From assembly GCF_017873555.1 (NCBI RefSeq), contig NZ_JAGGKE010000004.1:124001-188000 (forward strand): a DNA stretch of 64,000 bases. The letters are read 5' to 3'. Source of the stretch: Halorubrum trapanicum. Its GTDB lineage: Archaea > Halobacteriota > Halobacteria > Halobacteriales > Haloferacaceae. The notes under the pieces are model-generated. The model ran no database searches and was not told the origin of the DNA. It saw nothing but the letters and a program-made list of their open reading frames with translations. Shown in pieces: positions 35,562 through 44,676 of the stretch. Position 1 is the stretch's first letter. Each line of letters opens with the position of its first letter. A program made the translations under genes and the position numbers.

Positions 35562-36035
35562 CTACTCGCCGCCCTCGCCGTCCGACCCACTCCGCAGCAG
35601 TCCCATCGCCTCGACCGCGACCGCGGTCGCCTCGTAGCCGCGTCGCCCCGCGACGTCGACCTCGTCGACCAGCCCGGCCGCGCGGAACTCCGTGATCGCG
35701 CCGTGGAGGTCGGACTCGCACATGTCCGCGGCGTCGAGGAGGTCGATCGCGGCGATCGGTCCCTCGTCGACGACCACCGCGAGCAGGCCGAGCGACCGGT
35801 CGTCGCGGACCGCCCCGAGCGTCCGACGGACGGGTTCCGGAACGCCCGAAGCCGCGGTCGCCAGCACCGACTCGCCGTCCACGACCCGAAGGTCGTCGTT
35901 GTCGACGTACCGCTCCGCGCCGGTGGCCGGGTCCCGCACCCGGCTCGACTCGGCGGAGCGTTTCACGAGGAGGTACGTCTCGCCGTCGCCGTCGCGAACC
36001 GTTTGCATAGGTGAAAGAGCGCGGGCGTCGGACAT
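35562..36035 (-). CDS. Conserved haloarchaeal wHTH-like protein, 157 aa
   Basis: MSDARALSPMQTVRDGDGET leads into a short beta-rich part (YLLVKRSAESSRVRDPATGE-like, here ATGAERYVDNDDLRVVDG). The C-terminal 70 residues look like a winged helix (PIAAIDLLDAADMCESDLHG, ITEFRAAGLVDEVDVAGRRG). The ATG overlaps the stop of the upstream gene as TAATG, so the two are coupled; an internal ATG at 36008 is an alternative. I recall this type as DUF7346 but cannot confirm. A regulatory role is possible. Confidence 0.72.
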   Translation of the reverse strand: MSDARALSPMQTVRDGDGETYLLVKRSAESSRVRDPATGAERYVDNDDLRVVDGESVLATAASGVPEPVRRTLGAVRDDRSLGLLAVVVDEGPIAAIDLLDAADMCESDLHGAITEFRAAGLVDEVDVAGRRGYEATAVAVEAMGLLRSGSDGEGGE

Positions 36036-36451
36036 TACGCTTCCGGGGGCGTCGAGTCGGGATCGGCGTCCGGCTCGTCCGTCTGTCCCTCCGAATCCTC
36101 CGCCTCGTCCCGCGAACGCTTCCACGCGCGGTACGTCTGGTAGGTCCGAATGCCCGCCAAGAGTCCGCCGCCGAACAGGGCCAGTCCGACCCGTAATCGA
36201 CCCTCGAAGAACCACACCATCGGCCCGAGCGCGACGAGGAGGACGGCGGCGTTGGCGTAGATGACGGCGACGACGAACGCGCGGAGAGTCGCCTGATCCA
36301 CGTCGCTCGCGCCCTCGAAATCGGCGTCACCGCCGTCGTCGAACGTCTTCACCGAGGGCGCCTCGGGGGGATCCGGAGTCATCTCTCGCTCGGCCTCGGA
36401 ACTCTCTCCGAAGGAGACCTCGCCCTCGTCGTCCTCGTCGAGGCTGAACAC
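36035..36451 (-). CDS. Two-span membrane protein, 138 aa (unknown function)
   Basis: The N-terminal 60 residues are very acidic (VFSLDEDDEGEVSFGESSEA). Two hydrophobic helices follow (AFVVAVIYANAAVLLVALGP and VGLALFGGGLLAGIRTY) and then an acidic C-terminal tail. I chose the GTG at 36451 because an AAAGG-type promoter stretch is about 27 nt upstream; the frame stays open back to 36556. It resembles proteins I recall as DUF7322. Its stop overlaps the next gene's start. Confidence 0.68.
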   Translation of the reverse strand: MFSLDEDDEGEVSFGESSEAEREMTPDPPEAPSVKTFDDGGDADFEGASDVDQATLRAFVVAVIYANAAVLLVALGPMVWFFEGRLRVGLALFGGGLLAGIRTYQTYRAWKRSRDEAEDSEGQTDEPDADPDSTPPEA

Positions 36452-36510
36452 GCTCGGGAGTACGCCGCGCCGGGGCAAAGGGGTTCCGTCTGGAGGGGGT
36501 GCGACCGCGA

Positions 36511-36684
36511 TTAGACCGCGTCGGCGAGCCGCACCGTTCGGCTCGCTTCGACCCACGCGAGGGGGTTCGTCGCGTCGAAAAGCACCACGTTCCCGTCGTC
36601 TTCGTACGCCTCCACCTCGGCGTCGACCGCGTCGGAATCGGCCGGGCGAGCCACCTGGGGTTCGGAACGTGGGTCCGAAGACAT
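36511..36684 (-). CDS. Small acidic haloarchaeal protein, 57 aa
   Basis: MSSDPRSEPQVARPADSDAV leads into EAYEDDGNVVLFDATNPLAWVEASRTV. The pattern of an acidic stretch followed by NVVLFD..NPLAWV matches a short haloarchaeal family I recall as DUF7331. It is divergent from polB, with the AT-rich ACATTAAATGCC between them. No function can be inferred. Confidence 0.68.
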   Translation of the reverse strand: MSSDPRSEPQVARPADSDAVDAEVEAYEDDGNVVLFDATNPLAWVEASRTVRLADAV

Positions 36685-36755
36685 AGACCGTGGTAAGTCA
36701 TCACACATTAAATGCCTTTCCGTGGCGGGAGACCTCGCCGGACCCGAAAGCCGAG

Positions 36756-36763
36756 TTTTTTAG
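36756..36763 (+). promoter_or_regulatory. TATA-like box of polB
   Basis: TTTTTTAG is 24-31 nt before the ATG at 36787, supporting a leaderless polB transcript starting at MTQSGLSDF rather than the upstream in-frame ATG at 36712. Confidence 0.55.
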
Positions 36764-36786
36764 CCGGGTGCCGCCGAAGGACGGGT

Positions 36787-39700
36787 ATGACTCAGTCGGG
36801 GCTGTCGGACTTCTCGTCGACCGGCGCGGCGGACGACGGGACGGACGGCGGCACGGAAACCGAACGAGAGGATCTGGCCGCCCAGGAGGCGGCCGTCGTC
36901 GCCGGCGGCGGGCGGGGCCGCGTCAGCGACGTCGTCGACGTCGACGAGGCGAAGTTCCCGGAGTCGACGGGGACCGTCGAGCTGATGATCACCCAGATCG
37001 ACTACGCCGTCGAGGGGTACGGCAGCGACGAGTATCCGGTCGTCCACGTGTTCGGTCGACGACCGGCCGAGAACGTCGACGACGCCGACCGCGACACCGT
37101 CGAACACCTCCGCGTGCTCGGCGTCGAGCCGTACTTCTACGTCCCCACGGCCGACCTCGACCGCGACCCGGTCGAGGAGTACGACGTGGTGATCGGCACG
37201 CGCGAGGAGAACGCGGAGGGAGAGCCGTACGAGAGCATCCGCGGCGAGCCGCTCACCCGGATCGTCACTCGGACGCCCCGCGACGTGGGGAACATCCGCG
37301 ACGACTTCGCGACGAGCTTCGAGGCGGACATCCTCTTCCCGAACCGCTTCCTGATCGACAACGGGATCAACGGCGGGATCCGCGTCGAGGAGCGCCGCCT
37401 CGACGACCGGGAGGGGACGATACAGGTCCACGAGGGGATGCTCGAACCCGCGGCGGTCGACGCCGAGATGCGGGTGAACACCTTCGACATCGAGGTCGAC
37501 GACCGACGCGGCTTTCCCGAGGACGGCGAGGAGCCGATCATCTGTCTCACCAGCCACGACTCCTACGACGACCAGTACGTCGTCTGGCTGTACGACGCGC
37601 CGGAGACCGAGATCCCGCCCCCGGAGGACCTCCCCGACTACGAGGGGATCGTCGGCGATGGGGACGGGGAGCTCGACTTCGAGGTCCGCACCTTCGAGGA
37701 GGAGGCCGCGATGCTCGACGCGTTCGTCGAGTACATCGACGACACCGACCCGGACCTGCTGACCGGGTGGAACTTCGAGGACTTCGACGCGCCGTACGTC
37801 CTCGATCGGCTGGAGGTCCTCGACGACGGGAGTCAGTACGACCTCTCCGTCGACCGCCTCTCCCGGATCGGCGAGGTGTGGCGCTCCGGCTGGGGCGGTC
37901 CCGACGTGAAAGGCCGGGTCGTCTTCGACCTGCTGTACGCCTACAAGCGGACGATGTTCACGGAGCTGGAGTCGTATCGGCTCGACGCGGTCGGCGAGCG
38001 CGAGCTCGGCGTCGGCAAGGAGCGGTACACGGGGGACATCGGCGACCTCTGGGAGCAGGACCCCGAGCGCTTACTGGAGTACAGCATCCGCGACGTGGAG
38101 CTGTGCGTCGAGATCGACCGGAAGCAGGACGTGATCGCCTTCTGGGACGAGGTGCGCACCTTCGTCGGCTGCAAGATAGAGGACGCGCCGACGCCGGGCG
38201 ACACCGTCGACATGTACGTCCTCCACAAGGCGTTCGGGAAGTTCGCGCTCCCGACGAAGGGCCAACAGGAGTCGGAGGAGTTCGAGGGCGGCGCCGTCTT
38301 CGACCCGATCACCGGCGTCAAGGAGATGGTGACGGTCCAGGACTTAAAGAGCCTCTACCCGATGTGCATGGTGACGATCAACGCCGGCCCGGAGACGAAG
38401 GTCGACCCCGCAGAGTACGACGGCGAGACGTACGTCGCGCCCAACGGGACGCACTTCCGGAAGCAGCCGGACGGGATCATGCGCGAGATGGTCGACGAGC
38501 TGCTCTCGGAGCGGGAGGAGAAGAAGGCGCTCCGGAACGACCACGAACCGGGTACCGAGCCGTACGAGCAGTACGACCGACAGCAGGCGTCCGTCAAGGT
38601 CATTATGAACTGCTTCACTCCGGACACCGAAGTCGTGACTCCCGACGGCGTTCGGTCGATTACGGACTTGGAGGTCGGTGACGCCGTGTACTCGCTCGAA
38701 CCCGATACGGAGGAGATGGAGGTGAAGACCGTCGAAGAGACCCACGCGTATCCGGATTACCGGGACGAACTCGTCGACATCGAAACGTCGAAGATCGACT
38801 TCCGTGTGACGCCGAATCACCGGATGCTCGTCCGGAAGAACGAGACGAACGGGATCACCGAAGACGGGTACAGTTTCGTGGAGGCGGGCGACCTCGACCG
38901 GGCGACCAACTACGAACTGCCTCACGACTGGGACGGGCCCGACGGCGAACGGATCGAGGAGGTCGACCTGACCGAGCTCGTCGACGGCGAGTACGAGGTG
39001 TGGGTCCGGCCGAGCGTCCACGGCCACACGTTCACCGCCGAACTCGGCTGGACGCCGCGACGCGTGCCGAAGGCGGACGTCGGCGAGACCGGCTACGTGT
39101 TCACGGCGGCCGAGTTCGAGGAACACCGCGAGTACGTCGAGTCGGTGTGCGAGACGAGCTACGTTCACCGCGAGTCCGGACGGAAGTGGATTCCGCGGAC
39201 CTACGACGGAGACGACTTTCTCGAACTGCTCGCGTGGTACGTCACGGAAGGGAACGTGTACACCTCCGAAGAGAAGCGGTTCGGCGACAACCTTCGCGGC
39301 TCCGCGACTACGATACAGATCGCACAGGACGCCGTGGCCGACGGCGGCGACTCCGACCACGAGACGATCGGCCAACTCCTCGATCGGATGGGGCTGGACT
39401 ACTACGTCGACGACCGCAGTTATCAGTTCACCTCGGAGCTGCTCGGCGACCTCCTCCGGGACCGCTGCGGCGACGGGAGTTTCGAGAAGCAGATTCCGGA
39501 CCGCGTATTCGAGGCGACGAGAACGCAGAAGCGCGCGTTCTTGGAGACCCTGATCGACGGTGACGGTAGCCGACAGACCGGGTCGTGGCGGTACACGACG
39601 TCAAGCGAGCGGCTTCGAGACGACGTGCTCCGCCTGTGTGCCCACCTCGGACTCACCGCGAGCTACAATCGGGACAGCGGGAGCTGGCGGATTTACGTCA

Positions 39701-42138
39701 CGGAAGACGCGAAGAACACGCTTCGAATGCACCGGAGCGGAAGTCGAACCGAGGCCGAAGACGGTGTCTACTGCGTGACCGTCGAGGACAATCACACGCT
39801 CCTCGCAGGGCGGAACGGGAAGTTCCAATTTGTCGGCCAGTCGTTATATGGAGTCACGGGATGGGACCGGTTCCGGCTCTACGACAAGGAGGGCGCGGCG
39901 GCCGTCACGGCGACCGGTCGGGAGGTCATCGATTTCACCGAGGAGGCAGCCAACGAGCTCGGCCACGACGTTGCGTACGGGGACAGCGTCACGGGCGACA
40001 GACCCGTCGTCGTGCGCGATCCCGAGGGCATCGTTCGAATCTTGCCGATTGACGATCTCTTCGAGCGCTCGGACGCGACTGCGAGCGAGGATCTGATCGT
40101 TACCGCCGACGGCGGGCCCGTCGCTTCGGTGTCGGTTGAGAAGGAACGGGGTCGCGTGGACGGGTGGGAGGCGCTTTCGGTGACCGGGGACGGCGAACCG
40201 GAGTGGCAGCCGATCGAGCAGGTGATCCGACACGAGACCGACAAATCGGTCGTCAATCTACAGCACAAGTTCGGCGAGTCGACGACGACCAGAGACCACT
40301 CGTACGTCGTCGAAGAAGACGGTGACCTCGTCGAGACGAAGCCAGAAAGCGTCGAAGAACCGCTCCGAGTGCCCGGTCTCCCCGAGGTCGAAACGGTGGA
40401 GAGGATCGACGTATACGCCGTGTTGGAGGGGTACACGCGCGAGTACGAGGACGGCCGAAGTGTCGGCAGCGAGAACGCGGCGACGAAGGTCAAACGAGTC
40501 CACGCGAACGACGAGTGGGTCTGGTTCGGACACAAGCATCACGATGCGATAGAGAGGAGTATCAAGGTACAGCGATACATCGATTTGGACTCCGAAGACG
40601 GACGGGCGCTCGTGCGGTTGCTCGCCGCGTACGTCACCGAGGGCAGTGCCTCGACGATCGAAACGGCCGAATCCAAGTTCGGCGCGAGCATCGCGGAATC
40701 CAGAACGGAGTGGCTCGAAGGGCTTCGAGATGACTACCAGCGCCTGTTCGACGGGGCGAGGGCGAGTGTCATCGCATCGGACACGTCCGACGAGCGGACC
40801 GTCGAGTACGGAACCGACGACGGGGATCAGTCGGTGACGTACGACGACGGCACCCACAAGCTCCAGATGATGAACGAGCTCTCGGCGGTGTTCTTCCGTG
40901 AGTTCGCCGGGCAAACGTCACGTGGGAAGCGTATTCCGGGGTTCGTGTTCAATCTCCCCGAAGATCTCCAACAGCTCTTCGTGGACGTACTCGTAGAGGG
41001 CGACGGCTCGCGCGAATTCCCGCGGTACTCGGCCGAGTACTGCGAGCGAAACTTCGACTTCGAGACGACGAGCCGGGAACTCGCGGCGGGCCTCTCGACG
41101 CTTCTCACCCAGCGCGGGGAGAAACACTCGCTGAAGTACAGGGAGAACAAGGGGAGCTACACGATTCGAACGTGTGATTACTACCGCAGTGGACGAGATC
41201 CGGTCGTCGAGGAAGTGGATCACGATGGGTACGTGTACGATCTCAGCGTCGCCGAGAACGAGAACTTCGTCGACGGCGTCGGGGGTATCGTGCTCCATAA
41301 CACCGATTCGGTCATGTTGTCTCTCGGCCAAGAGGTGGACAAAGAGGAGGCGATCGAGACCTCCTTCGAAATAGAGGACCACATCAACGAGCGCTACGAC
41401 GACTTCGCGCGCGACGAGCTAAACGCTGAGTTCCACCGCTTCCAGATCGAGTTCGAGAAACTCTACCGACGGTTCTTCCAGGCGGGCAAGAAGAAACGGT
41501 ACGCGGGCCACATCGTCTGGAAGGAGGGGAAAGACGTCGACGACATCGACATCACCGGCTTCGAGTACAAACGCTCGGACATCGCCGGGATCACGAAGGA
41601 GGTCCAGCAGAACGTCATCGAGACGATCGTCACGGGCGACGACATCGACGAGGACATGGGGGAGGTGAAAGAGTACCTCGTAGACGTCATCGCGCGCGTA
41701 CTCGACGGCGAGGTCGACGTGGAGGAGATCGGGATCCCGGGCGGGATCGGCAAGAAGCTCGACGCCTACGACACGCCGACCGCGCAGGTCCGGGGGGCGA
41801 AGTACGCGAACCTCATGCTGGGGACGAACTTCGGGAGCGGGTCGAAGCCGAAGCGGCTCTACATCGAGAAGGTCCACCCCGACTTCTGGCAGCGGATGGA
41901 AGCGGAGGAGGGACTCGACCCGCAGCGCGATCGCCTGTACGGGGAGTTCAAACGCGATCCGGACGTGATCTGCTTCGAGTACGCCGACCAGGTCCCGGAG
42001 GAGTTCGAGGTCGACTGGGAGAAGATGCTGGACAAGACGCTGAAGGGGCCGATAGAGCGCGTGATCGAGGCGCTCGGGATGTCGTGGGAGGAGGTCAAGA
42101 CCGGACAGGAGCAGACAGGGCTCGGCTCGTTCATGTAG
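36787..42138 (+). CDS. polB: Family B DNA polymerase with two inteins
   Basis: Precursor of 1783 residues; without the inteins the polymerase is about 934 residues, the normal size for archaeal PolB. The exonuclease motifs are FDIEVDD (Exo I), LTGWNFEDFDAPY (Exo II) and YSIRDVEL (Exo III). Polymerase motif A is DLKSLYPMCM. Motif B (KVIMN then SLYG) is split by intein 1 and motif C (YGD then TDSVM) is split by intein 2; KKRYAGHIVW follows. The inteins must be removed for activity because both interrupt the active site. The first 50 residues are an acidic, low-complexity tail. It is the likely replicative polymerase, alongside PolD known in euryarchaea. Confidence 0.96.
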   Translation: MTQSGLSDFSSTGAADDGTDGGTETEREDLAAQEAAVVAGGGRGRVSDVVDVDEAKFPESTGTVELMITQIDYAVEGYGSDEYPVVHVFGRRPAENVDDADRDTVEHLRVLGVEPYFYVPTADLDRDPVEEYDVVIGTREENAEGEPYESIRGEPLTRIVTRTPRDVGNIRDDFATSFEADILFPNRFLIDNGINGGIRVEERRLDDREGTIQVHEGMLEPAAVDAEMRVNTFDIEVDDRRGFPEDGEEPIICLTSHDSYDDQYVVWLYDAPETEIPPPEDLPDYEGIVGDGDGELDFEVRTFEEEAAMLDAFVEYIDDTDPDLLTGWNFEDFDAPYVLDRLEVLDDGSQYDLSVDRLSRIGEVWRSGWGGPDVKGRVVFDLLYAYKRTMFTELESYRLDAVGERELGVGKERYTGDIGDLWEQDPERLLEYSIRDVELCVEIDRKQDVIAFWDEVRTFVGCKIEDAPTPGDTVDMYVLHKAFGKFALPTKGQQESEEFEGGAVFDPITGVKEMVTVQDLKSLYPMCMVTINAGPETKVDPAEYDGETYVAPNGTHFRKQPDGIMREMVDELLSEREEKKALRNDHEPGTEPYEQYDRQQASVKVIMNCFTPDTEVVTPDGVRSITDLEVGDAVYSLEPDTEEMEVKTVEETHAYPDYRDELVDIETSKIDFRVTPNHRMLVRKNETNGITEDGYSFVEAGDLDRATNYELPHDWDGPDGERIEEVDLTELVDGEYEVWVRPSVHGHTFTAELGWTPRRVPKADVGETGYVFTAAEFEEHREYVESVCETSYVHRESGRKWIPRTYDGDDFLELLAWYVTEGNVYTSEEKRFGDNLRGSATTIQIAQDAVADGGDSDHETIGQLLDRMGLDYYVDDRSYQFTSELLGDLLRDRCGDGSFEKQIPDRVFEATRTQKRAFLETLIDGDGSRQTGSWRYTTSSERLRDDVLRLCAHLGLTASYNRDSGSWRIYVTEDAKNTLRMHRSGSRTEAEDGVYCVTVEDNHTLLAGRNGKFQFVGQSLYGVTGWDRFRLYDKEGAAAVTATGREVIDFTEEAANELGHDVAYGDSVTGDRPVVVRDPEGIVRILPIDDLFERSDATASEDLIVTADGGPVASVSVEKERGRVDGWEALSVTGDGEPEWQPIEQVIRHETDKSVVNLQHKFGESTTTRDHSYVVEEDGDLVETKPESVEEPLRVPGLPEVETVERIDVYAVLEGYTREYEDGRSVGSENAATKVKRVHANDEWVWFGHKHHDAIERSIKVQRYIDLDSEDGRALVRLLAAYVTEGSASTIETAESKFGASIAESRTEWLEGLRDDYQRLFDGARASVIASDTSDERTVEYGTDDGDQSVTYDDGTHKLQMMNELSAVFFREFAGQTSRGKRIPGFVFNLPEDLQQLFVDVLVEGDGSREFPRYSAEYCERNFDFETTSRELAAGLSTLLTQRGEKHSLKYRENKGSYTIRTCDYYRSGRDPVVEEVDHDGYVYDLSVAENENFVDGVGGIVLHNTDSVMLSLGQEVDKEEAIETSFEIEDHINERYDDFARDELNAEFHRFQIEFEKLYRRFFQAGKKKRYAGHIVWKEGKDVDDIDITGFEYKRSDIAGITKEVQQNVIETIVTGDDIDEDMGEVKEYLVDVIARVLDGEVDVEEIGIPGGIGKKLDAYDTPTAQVRGAKYANLMLGTNFGSGSKPKRLYIEKVHPDFWQRMEAEEGLDPQRDRLYGEFKRDPDVICFEYADQVPEEFEVDWEKMLDKTLKGPIERVIEALGMSWEEVKTGQEQTGLGSFM
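38611..39840 (+). other. PolB intein 1 (410 aa, in motif B) with LAGLIDADG endonuclease
   Basis: Residues 609-1018 of the precursor. Extein KVIMN is followed by Cys1 of CFTPDTEVVTPDG (block A); block B is FRVTPNHRMLV. Endonuclease blocks are LLAWYVTEGN and LIDGDGS, both with the acidic residue kept. Block F is YCVTVEDNHTLLAGRNG. The C-terminal residue is Gln (FQFVGQ) instead of Asn, preceded by Gly instead of His, before the +1 Ser of SLYG. Removing it restores KVIMNSLYGVTGW. Confidence 0.93.
39985..41301 (+). other. PolB intein 2 (439 aa, in motif C) with LAGLIDADG endonuclease
   Basis: Residues 1067-1505 of the precursor. It begins with Ser1 (SVTGDRPVVVRDPEG), has block B TTTRDHSYVV, endonuclease blocks LLAAYVTEGS and LVEGDGS, and ends in the canonical VLHN followed by Thr+1. 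Excision rebuilds YGDTDSVM, the catalytic motif C. It is separated from intein 1 by only 48 extein residues. Confidence 0.94.
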
Positions 42139-42271
42139 TAGAGTCGTGTCTCGGAAAGCAGTTTTCGGTCGTCGGAAAAATTCTTAACGGATTCGAGAGT
42201 TTTGACGGGTAGATGCGTAACCATTAACCCCCTCAACCCCCACCGTCAAGGTACGAGGCACGAGAATACAC

Positions 42272-43192
42272 ATGGCTACTCTCGAAATCAACGATCTTCA
42301 CGCACGAGTGGCGGAAGAGGGCGGCGAACGCATCCTTCTCGGGGTCGACCTGACCGTCGAGTCCGGCGACATTCACGCGCTGATGGGACCGAACGGCTCG
42401 GGGAAGTCGACGCTCGCGAAGGTCATCGCCGGCCATCCCGCCTACGAGGTCACCGACGGCGAGATCCTGCTTCACCTCAGCGAGGAGGACGTCGCCGACA
42501 TCGACGCCGACCTGGACGACGAGGACTACCACTGGGAACTCCTCGAGCTGGAGCCGAACGAGCGCGCCGCGCTCGGCATCTTCCTCGGCTTCCAGTACCC
42601 CGCCGAGATCGAGGGCGTCACCATGACGAACTTCCTCCGACAGGCCCTCAACGCGAAGGCGGACGAGCGCGAGGAGCTGTTCGAGGACGAAGACGAGGAG
42701 TCGGCGGAAGCCGAAGAAGACGACGAGGGCTACGAGACCTCCCCGATGGAGGGTCCCGCGGACGACGGCGAGATCGGCGTCGCCGAGTTCCAGGAGATCC
42801 TCTCCGAGAAGATGGAGCTGCTCGACATGGACGAGAAGTTCATGCAGCGCTACCTCAACGCCGGCTTCTCCGGCGGCGAGAAGAAGCAGAACGAGGTCCT
42901 CCAAGCCGCGATGCTGGAGCCGAGCGTCGCCGTGCTCGACGAGATCGACTCCGGGCTGGACATCGACCGCCTGAAGGACGTCTCGAAGGGGATCAACGCG
43001 CTCCGCGACGAGCAGGGCACGGGCATCCTCCAGATCACCCACTACCAGCGCATCCTCGACTACGTCGAGCCGGACCACGTTCACGTGATGCTCGACGGCG
43101 AGGTCGTGAAAAGCGGCGGCGCGGAGCTGGCCGAGAAGCTCGAGGACGAGGGGTACGACTGGGTCCGCGAGGACGCCTTCGAGGCGGCGTAA
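42272..43192 (+). CDS. sufC: Fe-S cluster assembly ATPase SufC
   Basis: ABC-type ATPase of the SUF scaffold. Walker A is GPNGSGKST (residues 39-47), the Q-loop [20 protein letters not shown] is typical of SufC, the signature [13 protein letters not shown] follows, and Walker B is [12 protein letters not shown]. At 306 residues it is about 50 longer than bacterial SufC. The extra length is two acidic insertions (about residues 65-90 and 130-165, [16 protein letters not shown]), a usual haloarchaeal feature. It heads sufCBD; about 130 nt of upstream region contains ATTCTTAACGG and CCATTAACC as candidate boxes. Confidence 0.95.
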   Translation: MATLEINDLHARVAEEGGERILLGVDLTVESGDIHALMGPNGSGKSTLAKVIAGHPAYEVTDGEILLHLSEEDVADIDADLDDEDYHWELLELEPNERAALGIFLGFQYPAEIEGVTMTNFLRQALNAKADEREELFEDEDEESAEAEEDDEGYETSPMEGPADDGEIGVAEFQEILSEKMELLDMDEKFMQRYLNAGFSGGEKKQNEVLQAAMLEPSVAVLDEIDSGLDIDRLKDVSKGINALRDEQGTGILQITHYQRILDYVEPDHVHVMLDGEVVKSGGAELAEKLEDEGYDWVREDAFEAA

Positions 43193-43244
43193 CCGAATGC
43201 GGGCACGCGACACACGTAAACACGGGAATCCGTAACAATACACT

Positions 43245-44675
43245 ATGAGTTCACAACAGGACGACCTCAAGGAGACAGACACCGAGGCCCGCTTCGAGTT
43301 CAAGAAGGAGGAGAAGTCCGCCTTCCAGACCGAGAAGGGTCTCACCGAGGAGACAGTCCGCGTCATCTCGGAGGACAAGGACGAACCGGAGTGGATGCTG
43401 GAGCGCCGCCTTCGCGCGCTCGAGCAGTTCCAGGAGATGCCGATGCCGACCGACTGGCCCGGACAGCCGGACCTCTCGGAGATCGACATCGAGGAGATCG
43501 TACCGTACATCCGGCCGGACATCGACAAGCGCGGCGGCGCAGACAGCTGGGAAGACCTCCCGGAGGAGATCCAGGACACGTTCGACAAGCTGGGCATCCC
43601 GGAGGCCGAGAAGAACGCGCTCTCGGGCGTCGGCGCGCAGTACGAGTCCGAGATCGTCTATCAGAACATGCAGGAGCAGTGGGAGGAGAAGGGCGTCATC
43701 TTCTGTGACATGGACAAGGCCGTCCGGGAACACGAGGAGATCGTCCGCGAGCACTTCATGACGAAGTGCGTCCCCCCGAGCGACAACAAGTTCGCGGCGC
43801 TTCACGGCGCCATCTGGTCGGGCGGCTCGTTCGTCTACGTCCCGGAGAACACCACCGTGGAGATGCCGATTCAGGCGTACTTCCGGATGAACTCCGAGGG
43901 GATGGGCCAGTTCGAGCACACGCTCATCATCGCCGAGGAGGGCTCGGAGGTCCACTACATCGAGGGCTGTTCGGCCCCGAAGTACTCGGCGTTCAACCTC
44001 CACTCGGGCGGCGTCGAAGTGTTCGTCGGCGAGGACGCCCACGTTCAGTACTCGACCGTCCAGAACTGGTCGAAGAACACGTACAACCTCAACACCAAGC
44101 GCGCAATCGCCGAGAAGGGCGGGCGCATGGAGTGGATCTCCGGCTCGATGGGGTCGAAGGCGACGATGCTGTACCCGTCGACGATCCTGAAGGGTCGCGG
44201 CGCCTCTGACAACCACATCACCATCGCCTTCGCGGGCGAGGGCCAGGACATCGACACGGGCGCGAAGGTGTACCACAACGCGCCGGACACGAAGTCCACC
44301 GTCGAGTCGAAGTCGATCGCGAAGGACGGCGGCCGCACCAACTACCGCGGTCTCGTCCACATCGCGGACGGCGCGGAGAACTCCTCGACCGCCGTGGAGT
44401 GCGACGCGCTGATGTTCGACAACGAGTCGACCTCCGACACGATGCCGTACATGGAGATCAACGAGTCGAAGGTCGACGTCGCCCACGAGGCGACCGTCGG
44501 CAAGATCGGCGACGAGGACATCTTCTACCTCCAGTCGCGCGGTCTCGACGACGACGACGCCAAGCAGATGATCGTCTCGGGGTTCATCGAGCCGATCACG
44601 GAGGAGCTGCCGATCGAGTACGCCGTCGAGCTGAACCGGCTCGTCGAGCTGGAGATGGAGGGTTCGCTCGGATAA
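43245..44675 (+). CDS. sufB: Fe-S cluster assembly scaffold protein SufB
   Basis: 476 residues, the core of the SufBCD scaffold. Family blocks include PPSDNKFAALHGAIWSGGSF, YVPENTTVEMPIQAYFRMNS, EGCSAPKYSAFNLHSGGVEV, a beta-helix repeat region, and the C-terminal IGDEDIFYLQSRGLDDDDAK. The first 90 residues are acidic. It is spaced about 50 nt from sufC and ends one base before the sufD start (stop then ATG at 44677), consistent with one transcript. Confidence 0.95.
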   Translation: MSSQQDDLKETDTEARFEFKKEEKSAFQTEKGLTEETVRVISEDKDEPEWMLERRLRALEQFQEMPMPTDWPGQPDLSEIDIEEIVPYIRPDIDKRGGADSWEDLPEEIQDTFDKLGIPEAEKNALSGVGAQYESEIVYQNMQEQWEEKGVIFCDMDKAVREHEEIVREHFMTKCVPPSDNKFAALHGAIWSGGSFVYVPENTTVEMPIQAYFRMNSEGMGQFEHTLIIAEEGSEVHYIEGCSAPKYSAFNLHSGGVEVFVGEDAHVQYSTVQNWSKNTYNLNTKRAIAEKGGRMEWISGSMGSKATMLYPSTILKGRGASDNHITIAFAGEGQDIDTGAKVYHNAPDTKSTVESKSIAKDGGRTNYRGLVHIADGAENSSTAVECDALMFDNESTSDTMPYMEINESKVDVAHEATVGKIGDEDIFYLQSRGLDDDDAKQMIVSGFIEPITEELPIEYAVELNRLVELEMEGSLG

Positions 44676-44676
44676 C

